64,000 nt of DNA. It comes from Ignavibacteria bacterium. GTDB taxonomy: Bacteria > Bacteroidota > Ignavibacteria > Tepidaquicellales > Tepidaquicellaceae. The notes under the pieces are model-generated. The model was not told the DNA's origin and ran no database searches. It worked only from the letters and a program-made list of their open reading frames with translations. Location of the stretch: the NCBI GenBank assembly GCA_016710985.1, contig JADJTX010000035.1:1-64000 (forward strand). Reading direction: 5' to 3'. Below, piece after piece: positions 38,055 to 47,262 of the stretch. Numbering within the stretch: position 1 is the first letter of the stretch; each line of letters begins with the position of its first letter. The translations under genes and the position numbers were made by a program.

Positions 38055-38835
38055 TGATGATTAACCGCTGGGATTTGTTTATATTAAACTTATTTCCGAA
38101 ATAATCTCCGTAGATATTCTGAAATTTAAGATCATAACTCTCAAATGCTTTTTTAAATTCACTTACTGAGTATAATTTCAAAACCTCATCAAAATTTAAA
38201 ATTTCTTTTCCCTTTTTGATTGTAATATGTTTCCTGACAAAACCATTCTCAATTTTCCTTTTCTGCTCTACTATGATCTTACCATGCCTGGTTTTTGAGT
38301 AAGGGATAATATTTTTTTCAATGTATCCTTTGTTAAGGAAATCAAATATGAAGTATCCGCCGGTCTTCAGGGAGTCAGAGACATTCTCAATTACTTTGAA
38401 ATTTTCTTTATCATCTTCGAAATATCCAAAGCTGGTGAATATGTTAACAGCGATGTCAAAAGAGTTTTTAAAATTAAAATCTCTCATGTCCTTAATAAGA
38501 AACCTGACTTTAAGATCTTTTTCTTTAGAATTCTTATGAGCTTTTTTCGCTTCGCTGATCAGAAATTTTGAAAGGTCAAAACCTGTAACATCAAACCCTC
38601 TGCGTGCAAGCTCTAAAGAGTGTCTTCCGGATCCACAGGCAATATCAAGAACTTTAGACTTTGTGTTTACGGATATGCTTCTCTGAAGCAGGTTGACCAT
38701 CCAGCGGGCATCTTCCTCATCCCTGTGCTGGTAAAGTTCAAGATAAAACTTATTTGAGAACCATTTTTCAAACCAACTCTTAGATTTGGGATTTGGAATT
38801 TCGGATTTGGAATTTATCGATCTATGTTTTACCAA
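38038..38835 (-). CDS. Class I SAM-dependent methyltransferase
   Basis: 265 residues. Motif I VLDIACGSGRHSLELARRG, motif II FDVTGFDLSKFLI, motif III FLIKDMRDFNF, then FDIAVNIFTSFGYF and LKTGGYFIFDFLN: a small-molecule methyltransferase type; substrate unknown. Residues 6-20 (SINSKSEIPNPKSKS) are encoded by spacer repeats (AAATTCCAAATC type), so the true core may start near SWFEKWFSNKFYLELYQ. It overlaps the downstream lipoprotein gene. Confidence 0.85.
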   Translation of the reverse strand: MVKHRSINSKSEIPNPKSKSWFEKWFSNKFYLELYQHRDEEDARWMVNLLQRSISVNTKSKVLDIACGSGRHSLELARRGFDVTGFDLSKFLISEAKKAHKNSKEKDLKVRFLIKDMRDFNFKNSFDIAVNIFTSFGYFEDDKENFKVIENVSDSLKTGGYFIFDFLNKGYIEKNIIPYSKTRHGKIIVEQKRKIENGFVRKHITIKKGKEILNFDEVLKLYSVSEFKKAFESYDLKFQNIYGDYFGNKFNINKSQRLIIIAKKS

Positions 38836-38884
38836 CTGTATATAGTCTAAATTTCCTAGACAATTTAATTTGAAAAAAATGCTT

Positions 38885-38974
38885 TAGTTTAAAACTCTAA
38901 ATAAAAAAAATTCCAATATTAAATCTCAAATTCCAAATTGAGAAATTCCAAATCCTAAATTCCAAATCTAAAAT
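38885..38974 (-). repeat. AT-rich 7- to 10-bp repeats (AAATTCCAAATC type) before the methyltransferase gene
   Basis: Units alternating AAATTCCAAAT, CCTAAATT and AATCTAAA fill the spacer between recR and the methyltransferase gene. The same type continues inside the coding start at 38776-38818. Confidence 0.75.
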
Positions 38975-39583
38975 CTAAACAACAACTCTTCCCTCGAGGG
39001 CTTTAGCAAGTGTAACTTCGTCAGCAAACTCAAGATCAGAACCTATCGGAATTCCTCTGGCTATTCTTGTTATTTTTATTTCAAGCGGCTTAATAAGTTT
39101 GGAGAGATACAGAATTGTAGTTTCACCTTCTACGGTCGGATTGAGAGCAAGTATCAGCTCCTCAACAGCATTTCCGTTGTCCCTTCCCAATCTCAGCAAT
39201 AATTCTCTGATCCGGATATCGTTGGGTCCTATTCCGTCAAGCGGAGAGATTATTCCGTGAAGTACGTGATACTTACCTTTGAACTCGTTAGTCTTTTCGA
39301 TTGCAAATACATCCTGCGGTTCTTCTACTATGCAGATCACTTTGCTGCTTCTTTGCGGAGAATCACAGATCCTGCAGATCTCATTTTCAGTAATGTTACA
39401 GCAGACACTGCAAAACCGCAGCTTGTCTTTTGTTTCAATCAGCGCACTGGAAAATTTCAGAACCTCTTCTCTCGGCTGACGTGTTATATACATTGCCAGC
39501 CTCTGAGCGGTTTTTCTGCCTATCTGAGGTAGTTTTGAAAATTCCTCGATCAAATTTTCCAGAGCATCTGAAGTATTCTGCAT
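38975..39583 (-). CDS. recR: Recombination mediator RecR
   Basis: 202 residues, intact. Helix-hairpin-helix LPQIGRKTAQRLAMYI, zinc finger CSVCCNITENEICRIC, Toprim motif VICIVEEPQDVFAIE and C-terminal ILALNPTVEGETT ... ARGIPIGSDLEFADEVTLAKALEGR. RecR with RecO loads RecA on gapped DNA. It follows ybaB by 15 nt, the usual ybaB-recR operon. Confidence 0.96.
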   Translation of the reverse strand: MQNTSDALENLIEEFSKLPQIGRKTAQRLAMYITRQPREEVLKFSSALIETKDKLRFCSVCCNITENEICRICDSPQRSSKVICIVEEPQDVFAIEKTNEFKGKYHVLHGIISPLDGIGPNDIRIRELLLRLGRDNGNAVEELILALNPTVEGETTILYLSKLIKPLEIKITRIARGIPIGSDLEFADEVTLAKALEGRVVV

Positions 39584-39598
39584 TTAATAATGACTGTT

Positions 39599-39934
39599 TT
39601 AAAAGTTAGGTAATTTCAGTCCCGGTATGTTTGGCATCATGCCCGAAGTAGCTTTTGACATTTCGTCATTTGCCATTTTCTGTGAACTCTCCAGCGCTTT
39701 ATTTATAGCTGCAATCAAAAGGTCTTCAAGCATCTGAGGATCTTCAGGATTGATGATCTCTTTCTCGATCTCAATTTTGGTAATAATGTTCTTTCCGTTA
39801 ACTGTTACCTTCACCATACCGCCGCCTGACTCTTCCGTTATCAGCTTGTTTTCAAGCTCTGCCTGAATCTGATCCATCTTGTCCTGCATTTTTTTTACCT
39901 GTTTCAGCATTCCCTGCATTTGTCCCTGGTTCAT
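39599..39934 (-). CDS. ybaB: YbaB/EbfC nucleoid-associated protein
   Basis: 111 residues. MLKQVKKMQDKMDQIQAELENK, GMVKVTVNGKNIITKIEIEKEIINPEDPQMLEDLLIAAINKAL and the Met-rich tail GMMPNIPGLKLPNF are the family pattern. Homodimeric DNA-binding protein of the nucleoid. A good AAGGAGAAAAT ribosome site precedes the ATG. dnaX, often upstream, is absent here. Confidence 0.95.
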   Translation of the reverse strand: MNQGQMQGMLKQVKKMQDKMDQIQAELENKLITEESGGGMVKVTVNGKNIITKIEIEKEIINPEDPQMLEDLLIAAINKALESSQKMANDEMSKATSGMMPNIPGLKLPNF

Positions 39935-40154
39935 TTTATTTTCTCCTTATGTTAAATTATTTTTGTTTTTATAAAATTTGTATAATTAAGATTTATTACA
40001 ATGTTTAAATCATAACACTTATTCTCTCAATCATAGTTTTTCAGCCACGAATTCTTACCAACTTACCGAATGTACATTAATCTTATCTAAATAATTCGGA
40101 AAAATTAGTGGGAATTAGTGGCAGTCTATCCTTTAATGTTTAAACAAATATAAA

Positions 40155-40892
40155 TTAAATTTTAAAAAGACTTTCATCATTTACTTTAATAGCATTATGA
40201 CTGTAGTACGGCTCACCGAATTCAACTCCAATCTTAAACCCGAAATGTCTCGCCCTTGCTTCAACTTCATTATCGAACAACTTCGAGCTGATAAAAGTCT
40301 GTGGCTCTTTACTGTCGCTGTTATAAAATTGTGACCTGTAACATTTTAAAACCTCAAGCTTTTTCTGAAATGTTTTACTGATATCAAATATGAAGCTAAT
40401 TGGAATATCGACAGCATTTCTGTAGTAATAAATATTTTTCGGTCGGTATGATTCTAGATTACCGGTTTTTATTTTACTTAAGCCCGAGTAAAAAAATGAC
40501 TCGCGGATAAGATTGCTTGCATTGATATGGTCAGGATGACGGTCATGCGGATATGGAGCGAAAACAATTTTCGGGCGGTATTCTCTTATGACTCTGATTA
40601 TCTTTTCTTTATTAATTTTATTTATTTCAATGTTGCCGTCGGAAATCTTTAAATTTGTTCTGAAGGAAAGCTTTAATAATTCAGAAGCTGTATCCGTTTC
40701 TTTCTTTCTTAATTTCAGATTTCCGCGTGTGCTCAATTCACCAAGAGTCAGATCTACTATGCCGACATTTTTACCTACAGCTGTTAAACTTAAGATAGTT
40801 CCTCCGCAGTTTATTTCAGCATCATCAGGATGAGCGGCAAAAATTATTACGTCGAGCTTTTTGATATTTGAAATTGGATTTTTGATTTGCAA
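40155..40892 (-). CDS. bshB1: Bacillithiol biosynthesis deacetylase BshB1
   Basis: 245 residues. LmbE/PIG-L fold with zinc ligands AAHPDDAEINCGGT and PHDRHPDH, plus LTLGELSTRGNLKLRKKE (the TRG block typical of BshB1) and C-terminal RARHFGFKIGVEFGEPY. It removes the acetyl group from GlcNAc-malate in bacillithiol synthesis, or may act on a related conjugate. The family is common in Bacteroidota-type genomes. The other bsh genes are not in view. Confidence 0.9.
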   Translation of the reverse strand: MQIKNPISNIKKLDVIIFAAHPDDAEINCGGTILSLTAVGKNVGIVDLTLGELSTRGNLKLRKKETDTASELLKLSFRTNLKISDGNIEINKINKEKIIRVIREYRPKIVFAPYPHDRHPDHINASNLIRESFFYSGLSKIKTGNLESYRPKNIYYYRNAVDIPISFIFDISKTFQKKLEVLKCYRSQFYNSDSKEPQTFISSKLFDNEVEARARHFGFKIGVEFGEPYYSHNAIKVNDESLFKI

Positions 40893-41007
40893 ATATAATC
40901 AATATGAAGTATGAATTAAATTTAAAAGAATGTTCAAATAAAAATTTAATTAACTTTAAACTTTTCTTTTATTCCAATAAATTGAATTAAATCATAAAAA
41001 AGAATTA

Positions 41008-42060
41008 ATGGCTGACAATGTAAAAACATTTGCTGAGGATTTAAAGGCTGTAAGAGAAGAAAATAATCTTACGCTGAAAAGCATCTCTCAACAGACAAGA
41101 CTGAATATGTCAATACTGGAAAATCTTGAGAACGGAGATTTTGCTTTTCAGCCGCAGGCATACATAAGAGCTTTTCTTAAACAATACATAAATTGTCTCG
41201 GGCTTGATCTTGAAGAAACTCTGTTTGATTACGATCTTGCGAGAAGCGGTAAATACAAACCTAAAAGAGTAAAAGCTAACATAAGTACCGAGGTTGTTCC
41301 GGATAAAGAAGAATCTCCGGAAGTCAGGAGTACAAAAAGTAAAATTACTGAAAAGATCAAAGGATTGGTCGATGCTCCTAAAAAAACCGATGAAGCAAAC
41401 AAAACAGAGACAGATGCGGGAAATGATTCCGGAAAAATTTCCACTGAAAAGAAAGACACAGCAGAATTAACTATACAGCCAAAAAATGAATCCAAAACAA
41501 CACCCGATAAAAATTATAACTTTACTCAGCCGGTTAAGGAAAAGAATAAAATATCTTTATCATTTCTGAGTTCACCTTTAGTAAGAAACATTTTTCTTAT
41601 AATATTCGCCTTATTAGTATTGCTTGGACTGTATTCAATTGTCAACATACTTTTCTTGGAAGGTTCAAATGACAGACCTGAGGTGATCCGGCAGAATTTT
41701 GATGATGTAGTGAATGAACAGGAACAAAAGATACTCGGTAAGAGAACTCCGGAAGAAATTCAGGACTCAATTAAAAAAGCTGAAACGGAATTATCTCTTG
41801 CGAAAGATTCTATTACACTTAAAATTACCGGATTAGGCACAGGAGTTTTATATCTTGTCACGGATTCCGTAAACTATAACAGTCCGCAAAGAGTCCGGTT
41901 TGAGAAAAATGATGAACTGACTTTTAAAGCGGGGAAGCTGTTTTTTATTTCATCTGAAAAAACGGGCTCATTCAAAGCTGCAGTCAATGATGTACCTATT
42001 AAGTTCAGTAAACCTGAAGTCAGTAAAATTAAAATTACTAAAAACGGCATAGCAAACTAA
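41008..42060 (+). CDS. RodZ-like helix-turn-helix membrane protein
   Basis: 350 residues. An N-terminal Xre-type HTH (FAEDLKAVREENNLTLKSISQQTRLNMSILENLENGDF, PQAYIRAFLKQYINCLGLD) is followed by a charged, disordered cytoplasmic linker (about 90-185), one membrane helix (about 195-218, FLIIFALLVLLGLYSIVNIL) and a periplasmic beta domain (DSITLKITGLGTGVLYLVTD...). This is the layout of RodZ, which links MreB to the wall elongation machinery. ligA follows after 46 nt. Confidence 0.82.
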   Translation: MADNVKTFAEDLKAVREENNLTLKSISQQTRLNMSILENLENGDFAFQPQAYIRAFLKQYINCLGLDLEETLFDYDLARSGKYKPKRVKANISTEVVPDKEESPEVRSTKSKITEKIKGLVDAPKKTDEANKTETDAGNDSGKISTEKKDTAELTIQPKNESKTTPDKNYNFTQPVKEKNKISLSFLSSPLVRNIFLIIFALLVLLGLYSIVNILFLEGSNDRPEVIRQNFDDVVNEQEQKILGKRTPEEIQDSIKKAETELSLAKDSITLKITGLGTGVLYLVTDSVNYNSPQRVRFEKNDELTFKAGKLFFISSEKTGSFKAAVNDVPIKFSKPEVSKIKITKNGIAN

Positions 42061-42106
42061 TAATTTATTCTTTAATATTAGCAAAAATTTTTTTCCGGTA
42101 TTTACA

Positions 42107-44119
42107 ATGATCCCCTCTGAAACAATTAAGAAAGTTCAGACACTTAAAGATAAAATTACTGAAGCCGACTATAAGTATTATACGTTAGCCTCTCCTGATA
42201 TTGATGATTACAAATATGATATGATGCTCAAAGAGCTTGGTGAGCTTGAAAAGAAATACCCCGAACTTCTAACGGAAGATTCCCCGACTCAAAGAGTTTC
42301 CGGAGAACCGACAAAAACATTCAAGACTGTTCAGCATAAAATTCCAATGCTGTCTTTATCAAATTCATATAACTTTGATGAGCTAATTGAATTTGACAAA
42401 AGAGTAAAGAATATTCTTGAGAACAGAAAATATGAATATGTGTGCGAACTTAAGTTTGACGGAATTGCAATTTCATTAATTTACAAAGACAGTAAGCTGA
42501 TTACAGCAGCTACACGCGGTGACGGCTTAAAAGGTGATGATGTAACACAAAATATAAAAACTGTCAGATCAATTCCTCTTTCCGTAAAGACAAGCACGAT
42601 AAATAATTTTGAAGTACGGGGAGAGATCTTTTTCAAAAAGGATGAATTCATAAGAATAAATGAAGAGCAGGAATTGAAGGGTGAAAAAATTTTTGCTAAT
42701 GCTCGCAATACAGCTGCAGGTAGCCTCAAGCTGAAGGATTCAAGAATAGTTGCCGGCAGAACGCTTAATTTTTTTTCGTACTTTCTTTATTCTGATGATG
42801 TAGTTTTGAAAAGTCAGCTTGAGAGTTTCAGACTTCTTGAAGAATTGAAATTCCCTGTTAATAAGCATTACAAAAAAGCCGGTAATATAGAAGAAGTAAA
42901 AATTTTCTGTGATAAAATAGAAATACTCAGAGATGAACTTCCTTATGAAATTGACGGAGTTGTCATTAAAGTTAACTCCGTTCAGGAACAGGAAATGCTG
43001 GGCAGTGTCTCAAGATCTCCCCGATGGGCTGTCGCATATAAGTTTAAAGCAAAGGAAGCTGAGACAAAATTAAAGAATATTTTTTGCCAGGTAGGAAGAA
43101 TAGGAACCATTACTCCCGTTGCTGATCTTCAGCCTGTCTTTCTTGCGGGCTCTACAATTTCCCGCGCTACACTGCATAACTTTGATGAAATAGAAAGAAA
43201 AGATATCCGTATCGGAGACTATGTAAAAATAGAAAAAGGCGGTGACGTGATACCGAAAGTTCTTTCAGTGATCAAAGAGAGACGCAGCAGGGATTCAAAA
43301 CCTTACAAGATCCCTGACAAGTGTCCAGTCTGCAGCACAAAACTTGAAAAACCCGAAGAGGAAGTTTATTATTATTGTCCAAATTACAATTGTCCGGCTC
43401 AGATACAGGGACGCATCGAACATTTTGTTCACAGGAATGCAATGGAGATCGAAGGTCTGGGTGAAAGCATCATTGATATATTTCTTGAAAAAGGTTACAT
43501 AAAAAATTATGCCGATATCTATGATCTGAAAGATCATAAAGACGAATTAAAAACTCTTGAAAGATTCGGAGAGAAGAGCATTGAAAATATTCTGAACGCA
43601 ATTGAAGAATCGAAGAACAAACCTTTTGATAAAGTTTTGTTTGCACTGGGAATCAGGCACATTGGTGAGAGAACTGCTAAAATCCTTTCAACTAACTTCG
43701 GATCAATTGATAATATTTCAGGTGCTTCAGAAGAAGAAATTCAGAGCGTTCACGAAATAGGACCGAAGATAGCTCAAAGCGTTGCAAAGTTTTTTAAGGA
43801 TAAAAAGAATGCTGAGCTGATAAGTAAACTTAAAAAAGCAGGACTAAAGTTTGAAGCGGAGAAAAAGAAATCAGCAGGAAAGATAAATGATAAAATTAAT
43901 AATAAGACATTTGTACTTACAGGGACACTTGAAAAATATAAAAGAGACGATGCGCAGAGAATTATTGAAGAGTTTGGAGGCAGAGTTAGCTCTTCTGTAA
44001 GCAAAAAAACTGATTATGTTTTAGCAGGCGCTGAAGCGGGAAGCAAGCTGGATAAAGCGAATGAACTGGGAGTTAAGGTATTGGATGAAAAGGAATTCGA
44101 ATCGCTGATCGAACTCTGA
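42107..44119 (+). CDS. ligA: NAD-dependent DNA ligase LigA
   Basis: 670 residues, complete. Adenylation domain with nucleophile Lys116 (CELKFDGIAISL), EVRGEIFF, RSPRWAVAYKFKA; OB fold GRIGTITPVADLQPV; Cys4 zinc finger (CPVCSTKLE... YCPNYNCPAQ); helix-hairpin-helix repeats (EIEGLGESII, LFALGIRHIGERTA); and a C-terminal BRCT domain (NNKTFVLTGTLEKYKRDDA). Essential in replication and repair. Confidence 0.97.
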   Translation: MIPSETIKKVQTLKDKITEADYKYYTLASPDIDDYKYDMMLKELGELEKKYPELLTEDSPTQRVSGEPTKTFKTVQHKIPMLSLSNSYNFDELIEFDKRVKNILENRKYEYVCELKFDGIAISLIYKDSKLITAATRGDGLKGDDVTQNIKTVRSIPLSVKTSTINNFEVRGEIFFKKDEFIRINEEQELKGEKIFANARNTAAGSLKLKDSRIVAGRTLNFFSYFLYSDDVVLKSQLESFRLLEELKFPVNKHYKKAGNIEEVKIFCDKIEILRDELPYEIDGVVIKVNSVQEQEMLGSVSRSPRWAVAYKFKAKEAETKLKNIFCQVGRIGTITPVADLQPVFLAGSTISRATLHNFDEIERKDIRIGDYVKIEKGGDVIPKVLSVIKERRSRDSKPYKIPDKCPVCSTKLEKPEEEVYYYCPNYNCPAQIQGRIEHFVHRNAMEIEGLGESIIDIFLEKGYIKNYADIYDLKDHKDELKTLERFGEKSIENILNAIEESKNKPFDKVLFALGIRHIGERTAKILSTNFGSIDNISGASEEEIQSVHEIGPKIAQSVAKFFKDKKNAELISKLKKAGLKFEAEKKKSAGKINDKINNKTFVLTGTLEKYKRDDAQRIIEEFGGRVSSSVSKKTDYVLAGAEAGSKLDKANELGVKVLDEKEFESLIEL

Positions 44120-44187
44120 TGAGTGATTTAACAAAACTTCTGAAAAAACATTTTCATTATTCTATGTAGTGTGCCGGAAAACAATTT

Positions 44188-44222
44188 ACCACAGAGGCGC
44201 AGAGACACAGAGCGGCACAGAG
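44188..44222. repeat. CACAGAGG-type dispersed element, single arm
   Basis: 35 nt beginning ACCACAGAGGCGCAGAGAC and ending CACAGAG, the same length and layout as the arm at 56059-56093. It lies between ligA and the GAF protein and would be coding if the longer start of the GAF gene were used, which argues against that start. Confidence 0.75.
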
Positions 44223-44290
44223 ATTATTGGCAGGTACCTGAAAAGGATTTTAAATATTCACAATTTTGTTTTTTTACAAAAGAATTTAAA

Positions 44291-44785
44291 ATGTCATTTG
44301 AATTAAAAACAGATAATACTCTTTCCAAAGAAGAGAAATATAAGTCATTGCTTCCGCAGATAAATTCATTGATCAGTGGTGAGAAGAATTTTATTACTAA
44401 TCTCGCTAACATTACTTCCGCCTTGAAATATTCAATGGACGATTTTCTATGGGTGGGATTTTATCTGAAAGATCCGGACACTAATACTGAGCTGGTACTC
44501 GGACCGTTTCAGGGCAGAGTTGCTTGCACGAGAATTCCTTTCGGAAAAGGTGTTTGCGGAGCTTCTGCGCAGAGGAAGGAAACGATCATTGTTGAAGATG
44601 TTGATGAATTTCCGGGACATATTGTCTGCGATTCTCTCTCTAAGTCTGAGATCGTAGTGCCGGTTTTGAAAGGCGGTCAGTCTGTTGCCGTGCTTGACAT
44701 AGACAGTGAAGTTTTAAATAACTTTGACATGACAGACAAAAAATATCTCGAAGAACTTATTAAAAATATTTTACACTTATTTTAA
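44291..44785 (+). CDS. msrC: Free methionine-(R)-sulfoxide reductase (GAF-type, fRMsr)
   Basis: 164 residues from MSFELKTDN (ATG 44291). I prefer this start because the upstream extension is a dispersed repeat. GAF fold with conserved cysteines: GRVACTRIPFGKGVCGASA and FPGHIVCDSLSKSEIVVP, ending LDIDSEVLNNFD. Reduces free Met-R-sulfoxide, an oxidative-damage repair role. The next gene starts at its stop. Confidence 0.92.
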   Translation: MSFELKTDNTLSKEEKYKSLLPQINSLISGEKNFITNLANITSALKYSMDDFLWVGFYLKDPDTNTELVLGPFQGRVACTRIPFGKGVCGASAQRKETIIVEDVDEFPGHIVCDSLSKSEIVVPVLKGGQSVAVLDIDSEVLNNFDMTDKKYLEELIKNILHLF

Positions 44786-45064
44786 ATGAACAAGAAAGAT
44801 CTTGTAAAAAAAATTTCAAAAGATTCTAAGATAAAAATCAGGAAGACCTCTAAGATATTTGACAGGGTGATAGATCTGATTTCAAAAGATATCAGGAAAA
44901 AAAAGATTGTTTCAATAAATGATTTTGGAGAGTTTAAGATTGTAAGACAGGAAATGAAAATACTCCGGAATAAAAACTGGGCTAATGTTATAATTCCGCC
45001 AAAAGATATAGTTGAATTTGAGATGTCAGATAATCTAAAATCATACTTTAATACTGATGGATAA
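44786..45064 (+). CDS. HU/IHF-family DNA-binding protein, 1
   Basis: 92 residues. MNKKDLVKKISKDSKIKIRKTSKIFDRVIDLISKDI is the HU helical dimerisation part; VSINDFGEFKIVRQEMK and ADDIVEFEM-like PPKDIVEFEMSDNLKSYF complete the fold. The beta-arm (RNKNWANVIIPP) lacks the usual RNPxT motif, so DNA intercalation may differ. It overlaps the next HU-like gene by 8 nt. Confidence 0.85.
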   Translation: MNKKDLVKKISKDSKIKIRKTSKIFDRVIDLISKDIRKKKIVSINDFGEFKIVRQEMKILRNKNWANVIIPPKDIVEFEMSDNLKSYFNTDG

Positions 45065-45555
45065 TGAAAGCTTAATATCTGTTATATCAATAGAGTTCGG
45101 CCTGAGCAGAGAACAGTCTGAGATAATAGTAAACAGTATATTCAGGGCGGTCGCACAGTCTCTGCGAAAAAATACAGATCTTGAAATACAGAAATTCGGA
45201 AAGTTTAAACTGATCCCTGATAAGGATACTAAAAAAGAATGCTATTAAGTTTGCACCTTCAAAAAAATTATCACTGCGGGTAAACAGTAATTTCGAAGAG
45301 CTTAAGAAAATAAAAATAAGATCTGATTATTTCAGAATTGATGATACACCAGAAGAATATAAAATTCCCGAAACATTGACTGAGTCTGAAAATGAAATAG
45401 ATAAGCATATCATTGCCGATACACTTAATATAGATAATGAGATCGTAGTTACTGAAGTACCGCGGAAATTAATTTCAGATGATCTTATAAAACTTCATAA
45501 GGAAATTACCAAAGAGGAAGAAAATGAACCTTCGAAAACTAATCTCTGGGGTTAG
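45057..45555 (+). CDS. HU-like DNA-binding protein, 2, with long acidic tail, one frameshift
   Basis: About 165 residues. MDNESLISVISIEFGLSREQSEIIVNSIFRAVAQSLRK and LEIQKFGKFKLIP form an HU core. After an indel near 45238 it continues NAIKFAPSKKLSLRVNSNFEEL and a 75-residue Glu/Asp/Lys-rich tail ending TNLWG. The FAPSKKL part is the normal HU ending; the tail is extra. Its last 17 nt overlap the convergent lnt gene. Confidence 0.75.
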
Positions 45556-47170
45556 CCTTTTTTTTTCTTAGTAAATAACTGAATGCAAATAGTAAGATCC
45601 CTGTCAGCAAACTGACTTTAGAGAACAGATCCCCGTTCATTGTATAAAAAGTTTTCTCATGCCTTAGTCCGGCATTGAAGACAATACTCGCTTTTTCATT
45701 TATCTGTGTCTCCTCATAAAAATTTCCTTCGGGATCGATAAAATCCGAAATACCTGTGTTAGCACAGCGTGCAATCCATCTCCTGTTCTCAATTGCTCTG
45801 AATACCGCGAACCTGTTGTGCTGATATGTCCCGAAAAATTTTCCCCACCAGCCGTCATTCGTTATTATCACTGAAAAATCCGCGCCTCGGTTTACAAAGT
45901 CTGCAAAAAATTCAGGATACACGGATTCATAACAGATTGCCGTATTGAACTTTGTCCCGTCCTTTAATTCAAAAATATTTGTATCTCTTCCTATCTGCCA
46001 GCTGCTCAGGCCCACTCCCCATTCCACAAGACTTTTCGTGAACGGAAGGATTTCCTGATAAGGCATTCTTTCACTGCCAATCACCAGTTTTATTTTTTCG
46101 TGTCTTTGAAATGCTTCTTTGTCTTTTCCCGGTTCGAATAAGACCGCTGAATTGTAAGTATCGTATTTCATTCCGTTGCTCTTCATGATCTTCGCATCAT
46201 CGGGAGCATTCAGCTGATCTTCATAATAAAGCAGATCAGGAGTTCCTATGAGTAATGGTACATTTATACTGTCGCATGTATTTTTTAAAGCTAAGTAACG
46301 CTCTTCAAAATGTCTTTCCCTGAAATAATACGGCAGCGCTGTTTCGGGAAGTAAAATTAATTTAACATCACTATGCTCGGAATGAATTTGATTGATCTGC
46401 TCAATGTATGACTGTATCAGATCATTCTGTTTTCCTGACCACTTTTTCCACGGATCTACATTCGGCTGAATTATTCCGATCTTTATTTTTCCGGTATCTG
46501 AGTATGATCTTTTAAATGCTGTATTATAAATCTCCGGTATAAAATAAATCAGAATTATTACAGATATAACTGTGATGCTTTTCAATGAAAGCAGTCTCCA
46601 TTCCTTTGAAGATAATTTTATTATTAAATAATAAATAAACACACTAATCACACAGATCCAGAATGAAACACCGAACACTCCTGTGTAATCTATATATTGT
46701 ATTTTAGAAAGATTATAAGACTGGGAATTTCCCGCGAAGAGCCACGGGAAATTTATCTGTCCCTTCGTCTGAAGATATTCAAATCCTGTCCAGAGAAAAG
46801 GGAATATCATTAATGTGACGGAACGGAATTTTGTTAAAGATAAATTTTTATTTATTAAATAAAATAATATCATTGGAGGAATAAAGAACAAAGGATAAAC
46901 AACAATCACAAAAACCCCGCCAACTATAAGGAAAGCGTCTGCATTCTCACGCATCCCGCTTAATGCAATCCACGATATCCCGAGCAGTCCGGCGGTGAGA
47001 AAGACTAAGTAACTCCGGGAAATTACCTGCTTAAGATTTTTGCTTTTTAATATTATGTCAATCAGGATTACAAAAGAGAAAAAGATCAGCAGATGAAAGT
47101 TAATGGGAGGAAAAGACAGTCCGTAAAACAAACCCGCGGCTAATATGAATTGATAAGATTTAAGGTTCAT
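45539..47170 (-). CDS. lnt: Apolipoprotein N-acyltransferase
   Basis: 543 residues. Six or so N-terminal membrane helices, then a nitrilase domain with the Glu-Lys-Cys triad regions LLPETALPYYF, FQRHEKIKLVIGSERMP and AICYESVYPEF, plus ITNDGWWGKFFGTYQHNRFAVFRAIENRRWIARCANTGIS. It finishes lipoprotein maturation by N-acylating the lipobox Cys; several lipoprotein genes lie in this window. C-terminal membrane helix and KKK tail. PAP2 lies upstream. Confidence 0.95.
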   Translation of the reverse strand: MNLKSYQFILAAGLFYGLSFPPINFHLLIFFSFVILIDIILKSKNLKQVISRSYLVFLTAGLLGISWIALSGMRENADAFLIVGGVFVIVVYPLFFIPPMILFYLINKNLSLTKFRSVTLMIFPFLWTGFEYLQTKGQINFPWLFAGNSQSYNLSKIQYIDYTGVFGVSFWICVISVFIYYLIIKLSSKEWRLLSLKSITVISVIILIYFIPEIYNTAFKRSYSDTGKIKIGIIQPNVDPWKKWSGKQNDLIQSYIEQINQIHSEHSDVKLILLPETALPYYFRERHFEERYLALKNTCDSINVPLLIGTPDLLYYEDQLNAPDDAKIMKSNGMKYDTYNSAVLFEPGKDKEAFQRHEKIKLVIGSERMPYQEILPFTKSLVEWGVGLSSWQIGRDTNIFELKDGTKFNTAICYESVYPEFFADFVNRGADFSVIITNDGWWGKFFGTYQHNRFAVFRAIENRRWIARCANTGISDFIDPEGNFYEETQINEKASIVFNAGLRHEKTFYTMNGDLFSKVSLLTGILLFAFSYLLRKKKANPRD

Positions 47171-47262
47171 AAGTATTCATAAGATTCGTAAGATTTATAA
47201 GATTCGTAAGATTCATAAGATTCAGTATTCCGCTATTCACTATTCACGATTAACGATTAACG
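47169..47262 (-). repeat. 9-bp tandem repeat (AATCTTATG type) between PAP2 and lnt
   Basis: In sense orientation AATCTTA(T/C)(G/A) units from about 47223 to the lnt start codon, preceded by CGTTAAT repeats that encode the last residues and stop of the PAP2 gene. The same 9-mer occurs at 8395-8440, also in sense with its flanking genes. Confidence 0.85.

Noticed and set aside
44171..44290. Longer start for the methionine sulfoxide reductase gene
   Set aside because: The extra 40 codons are the dispersed CACAGAGG element; the ATG at 44291 begins the conserved protein.
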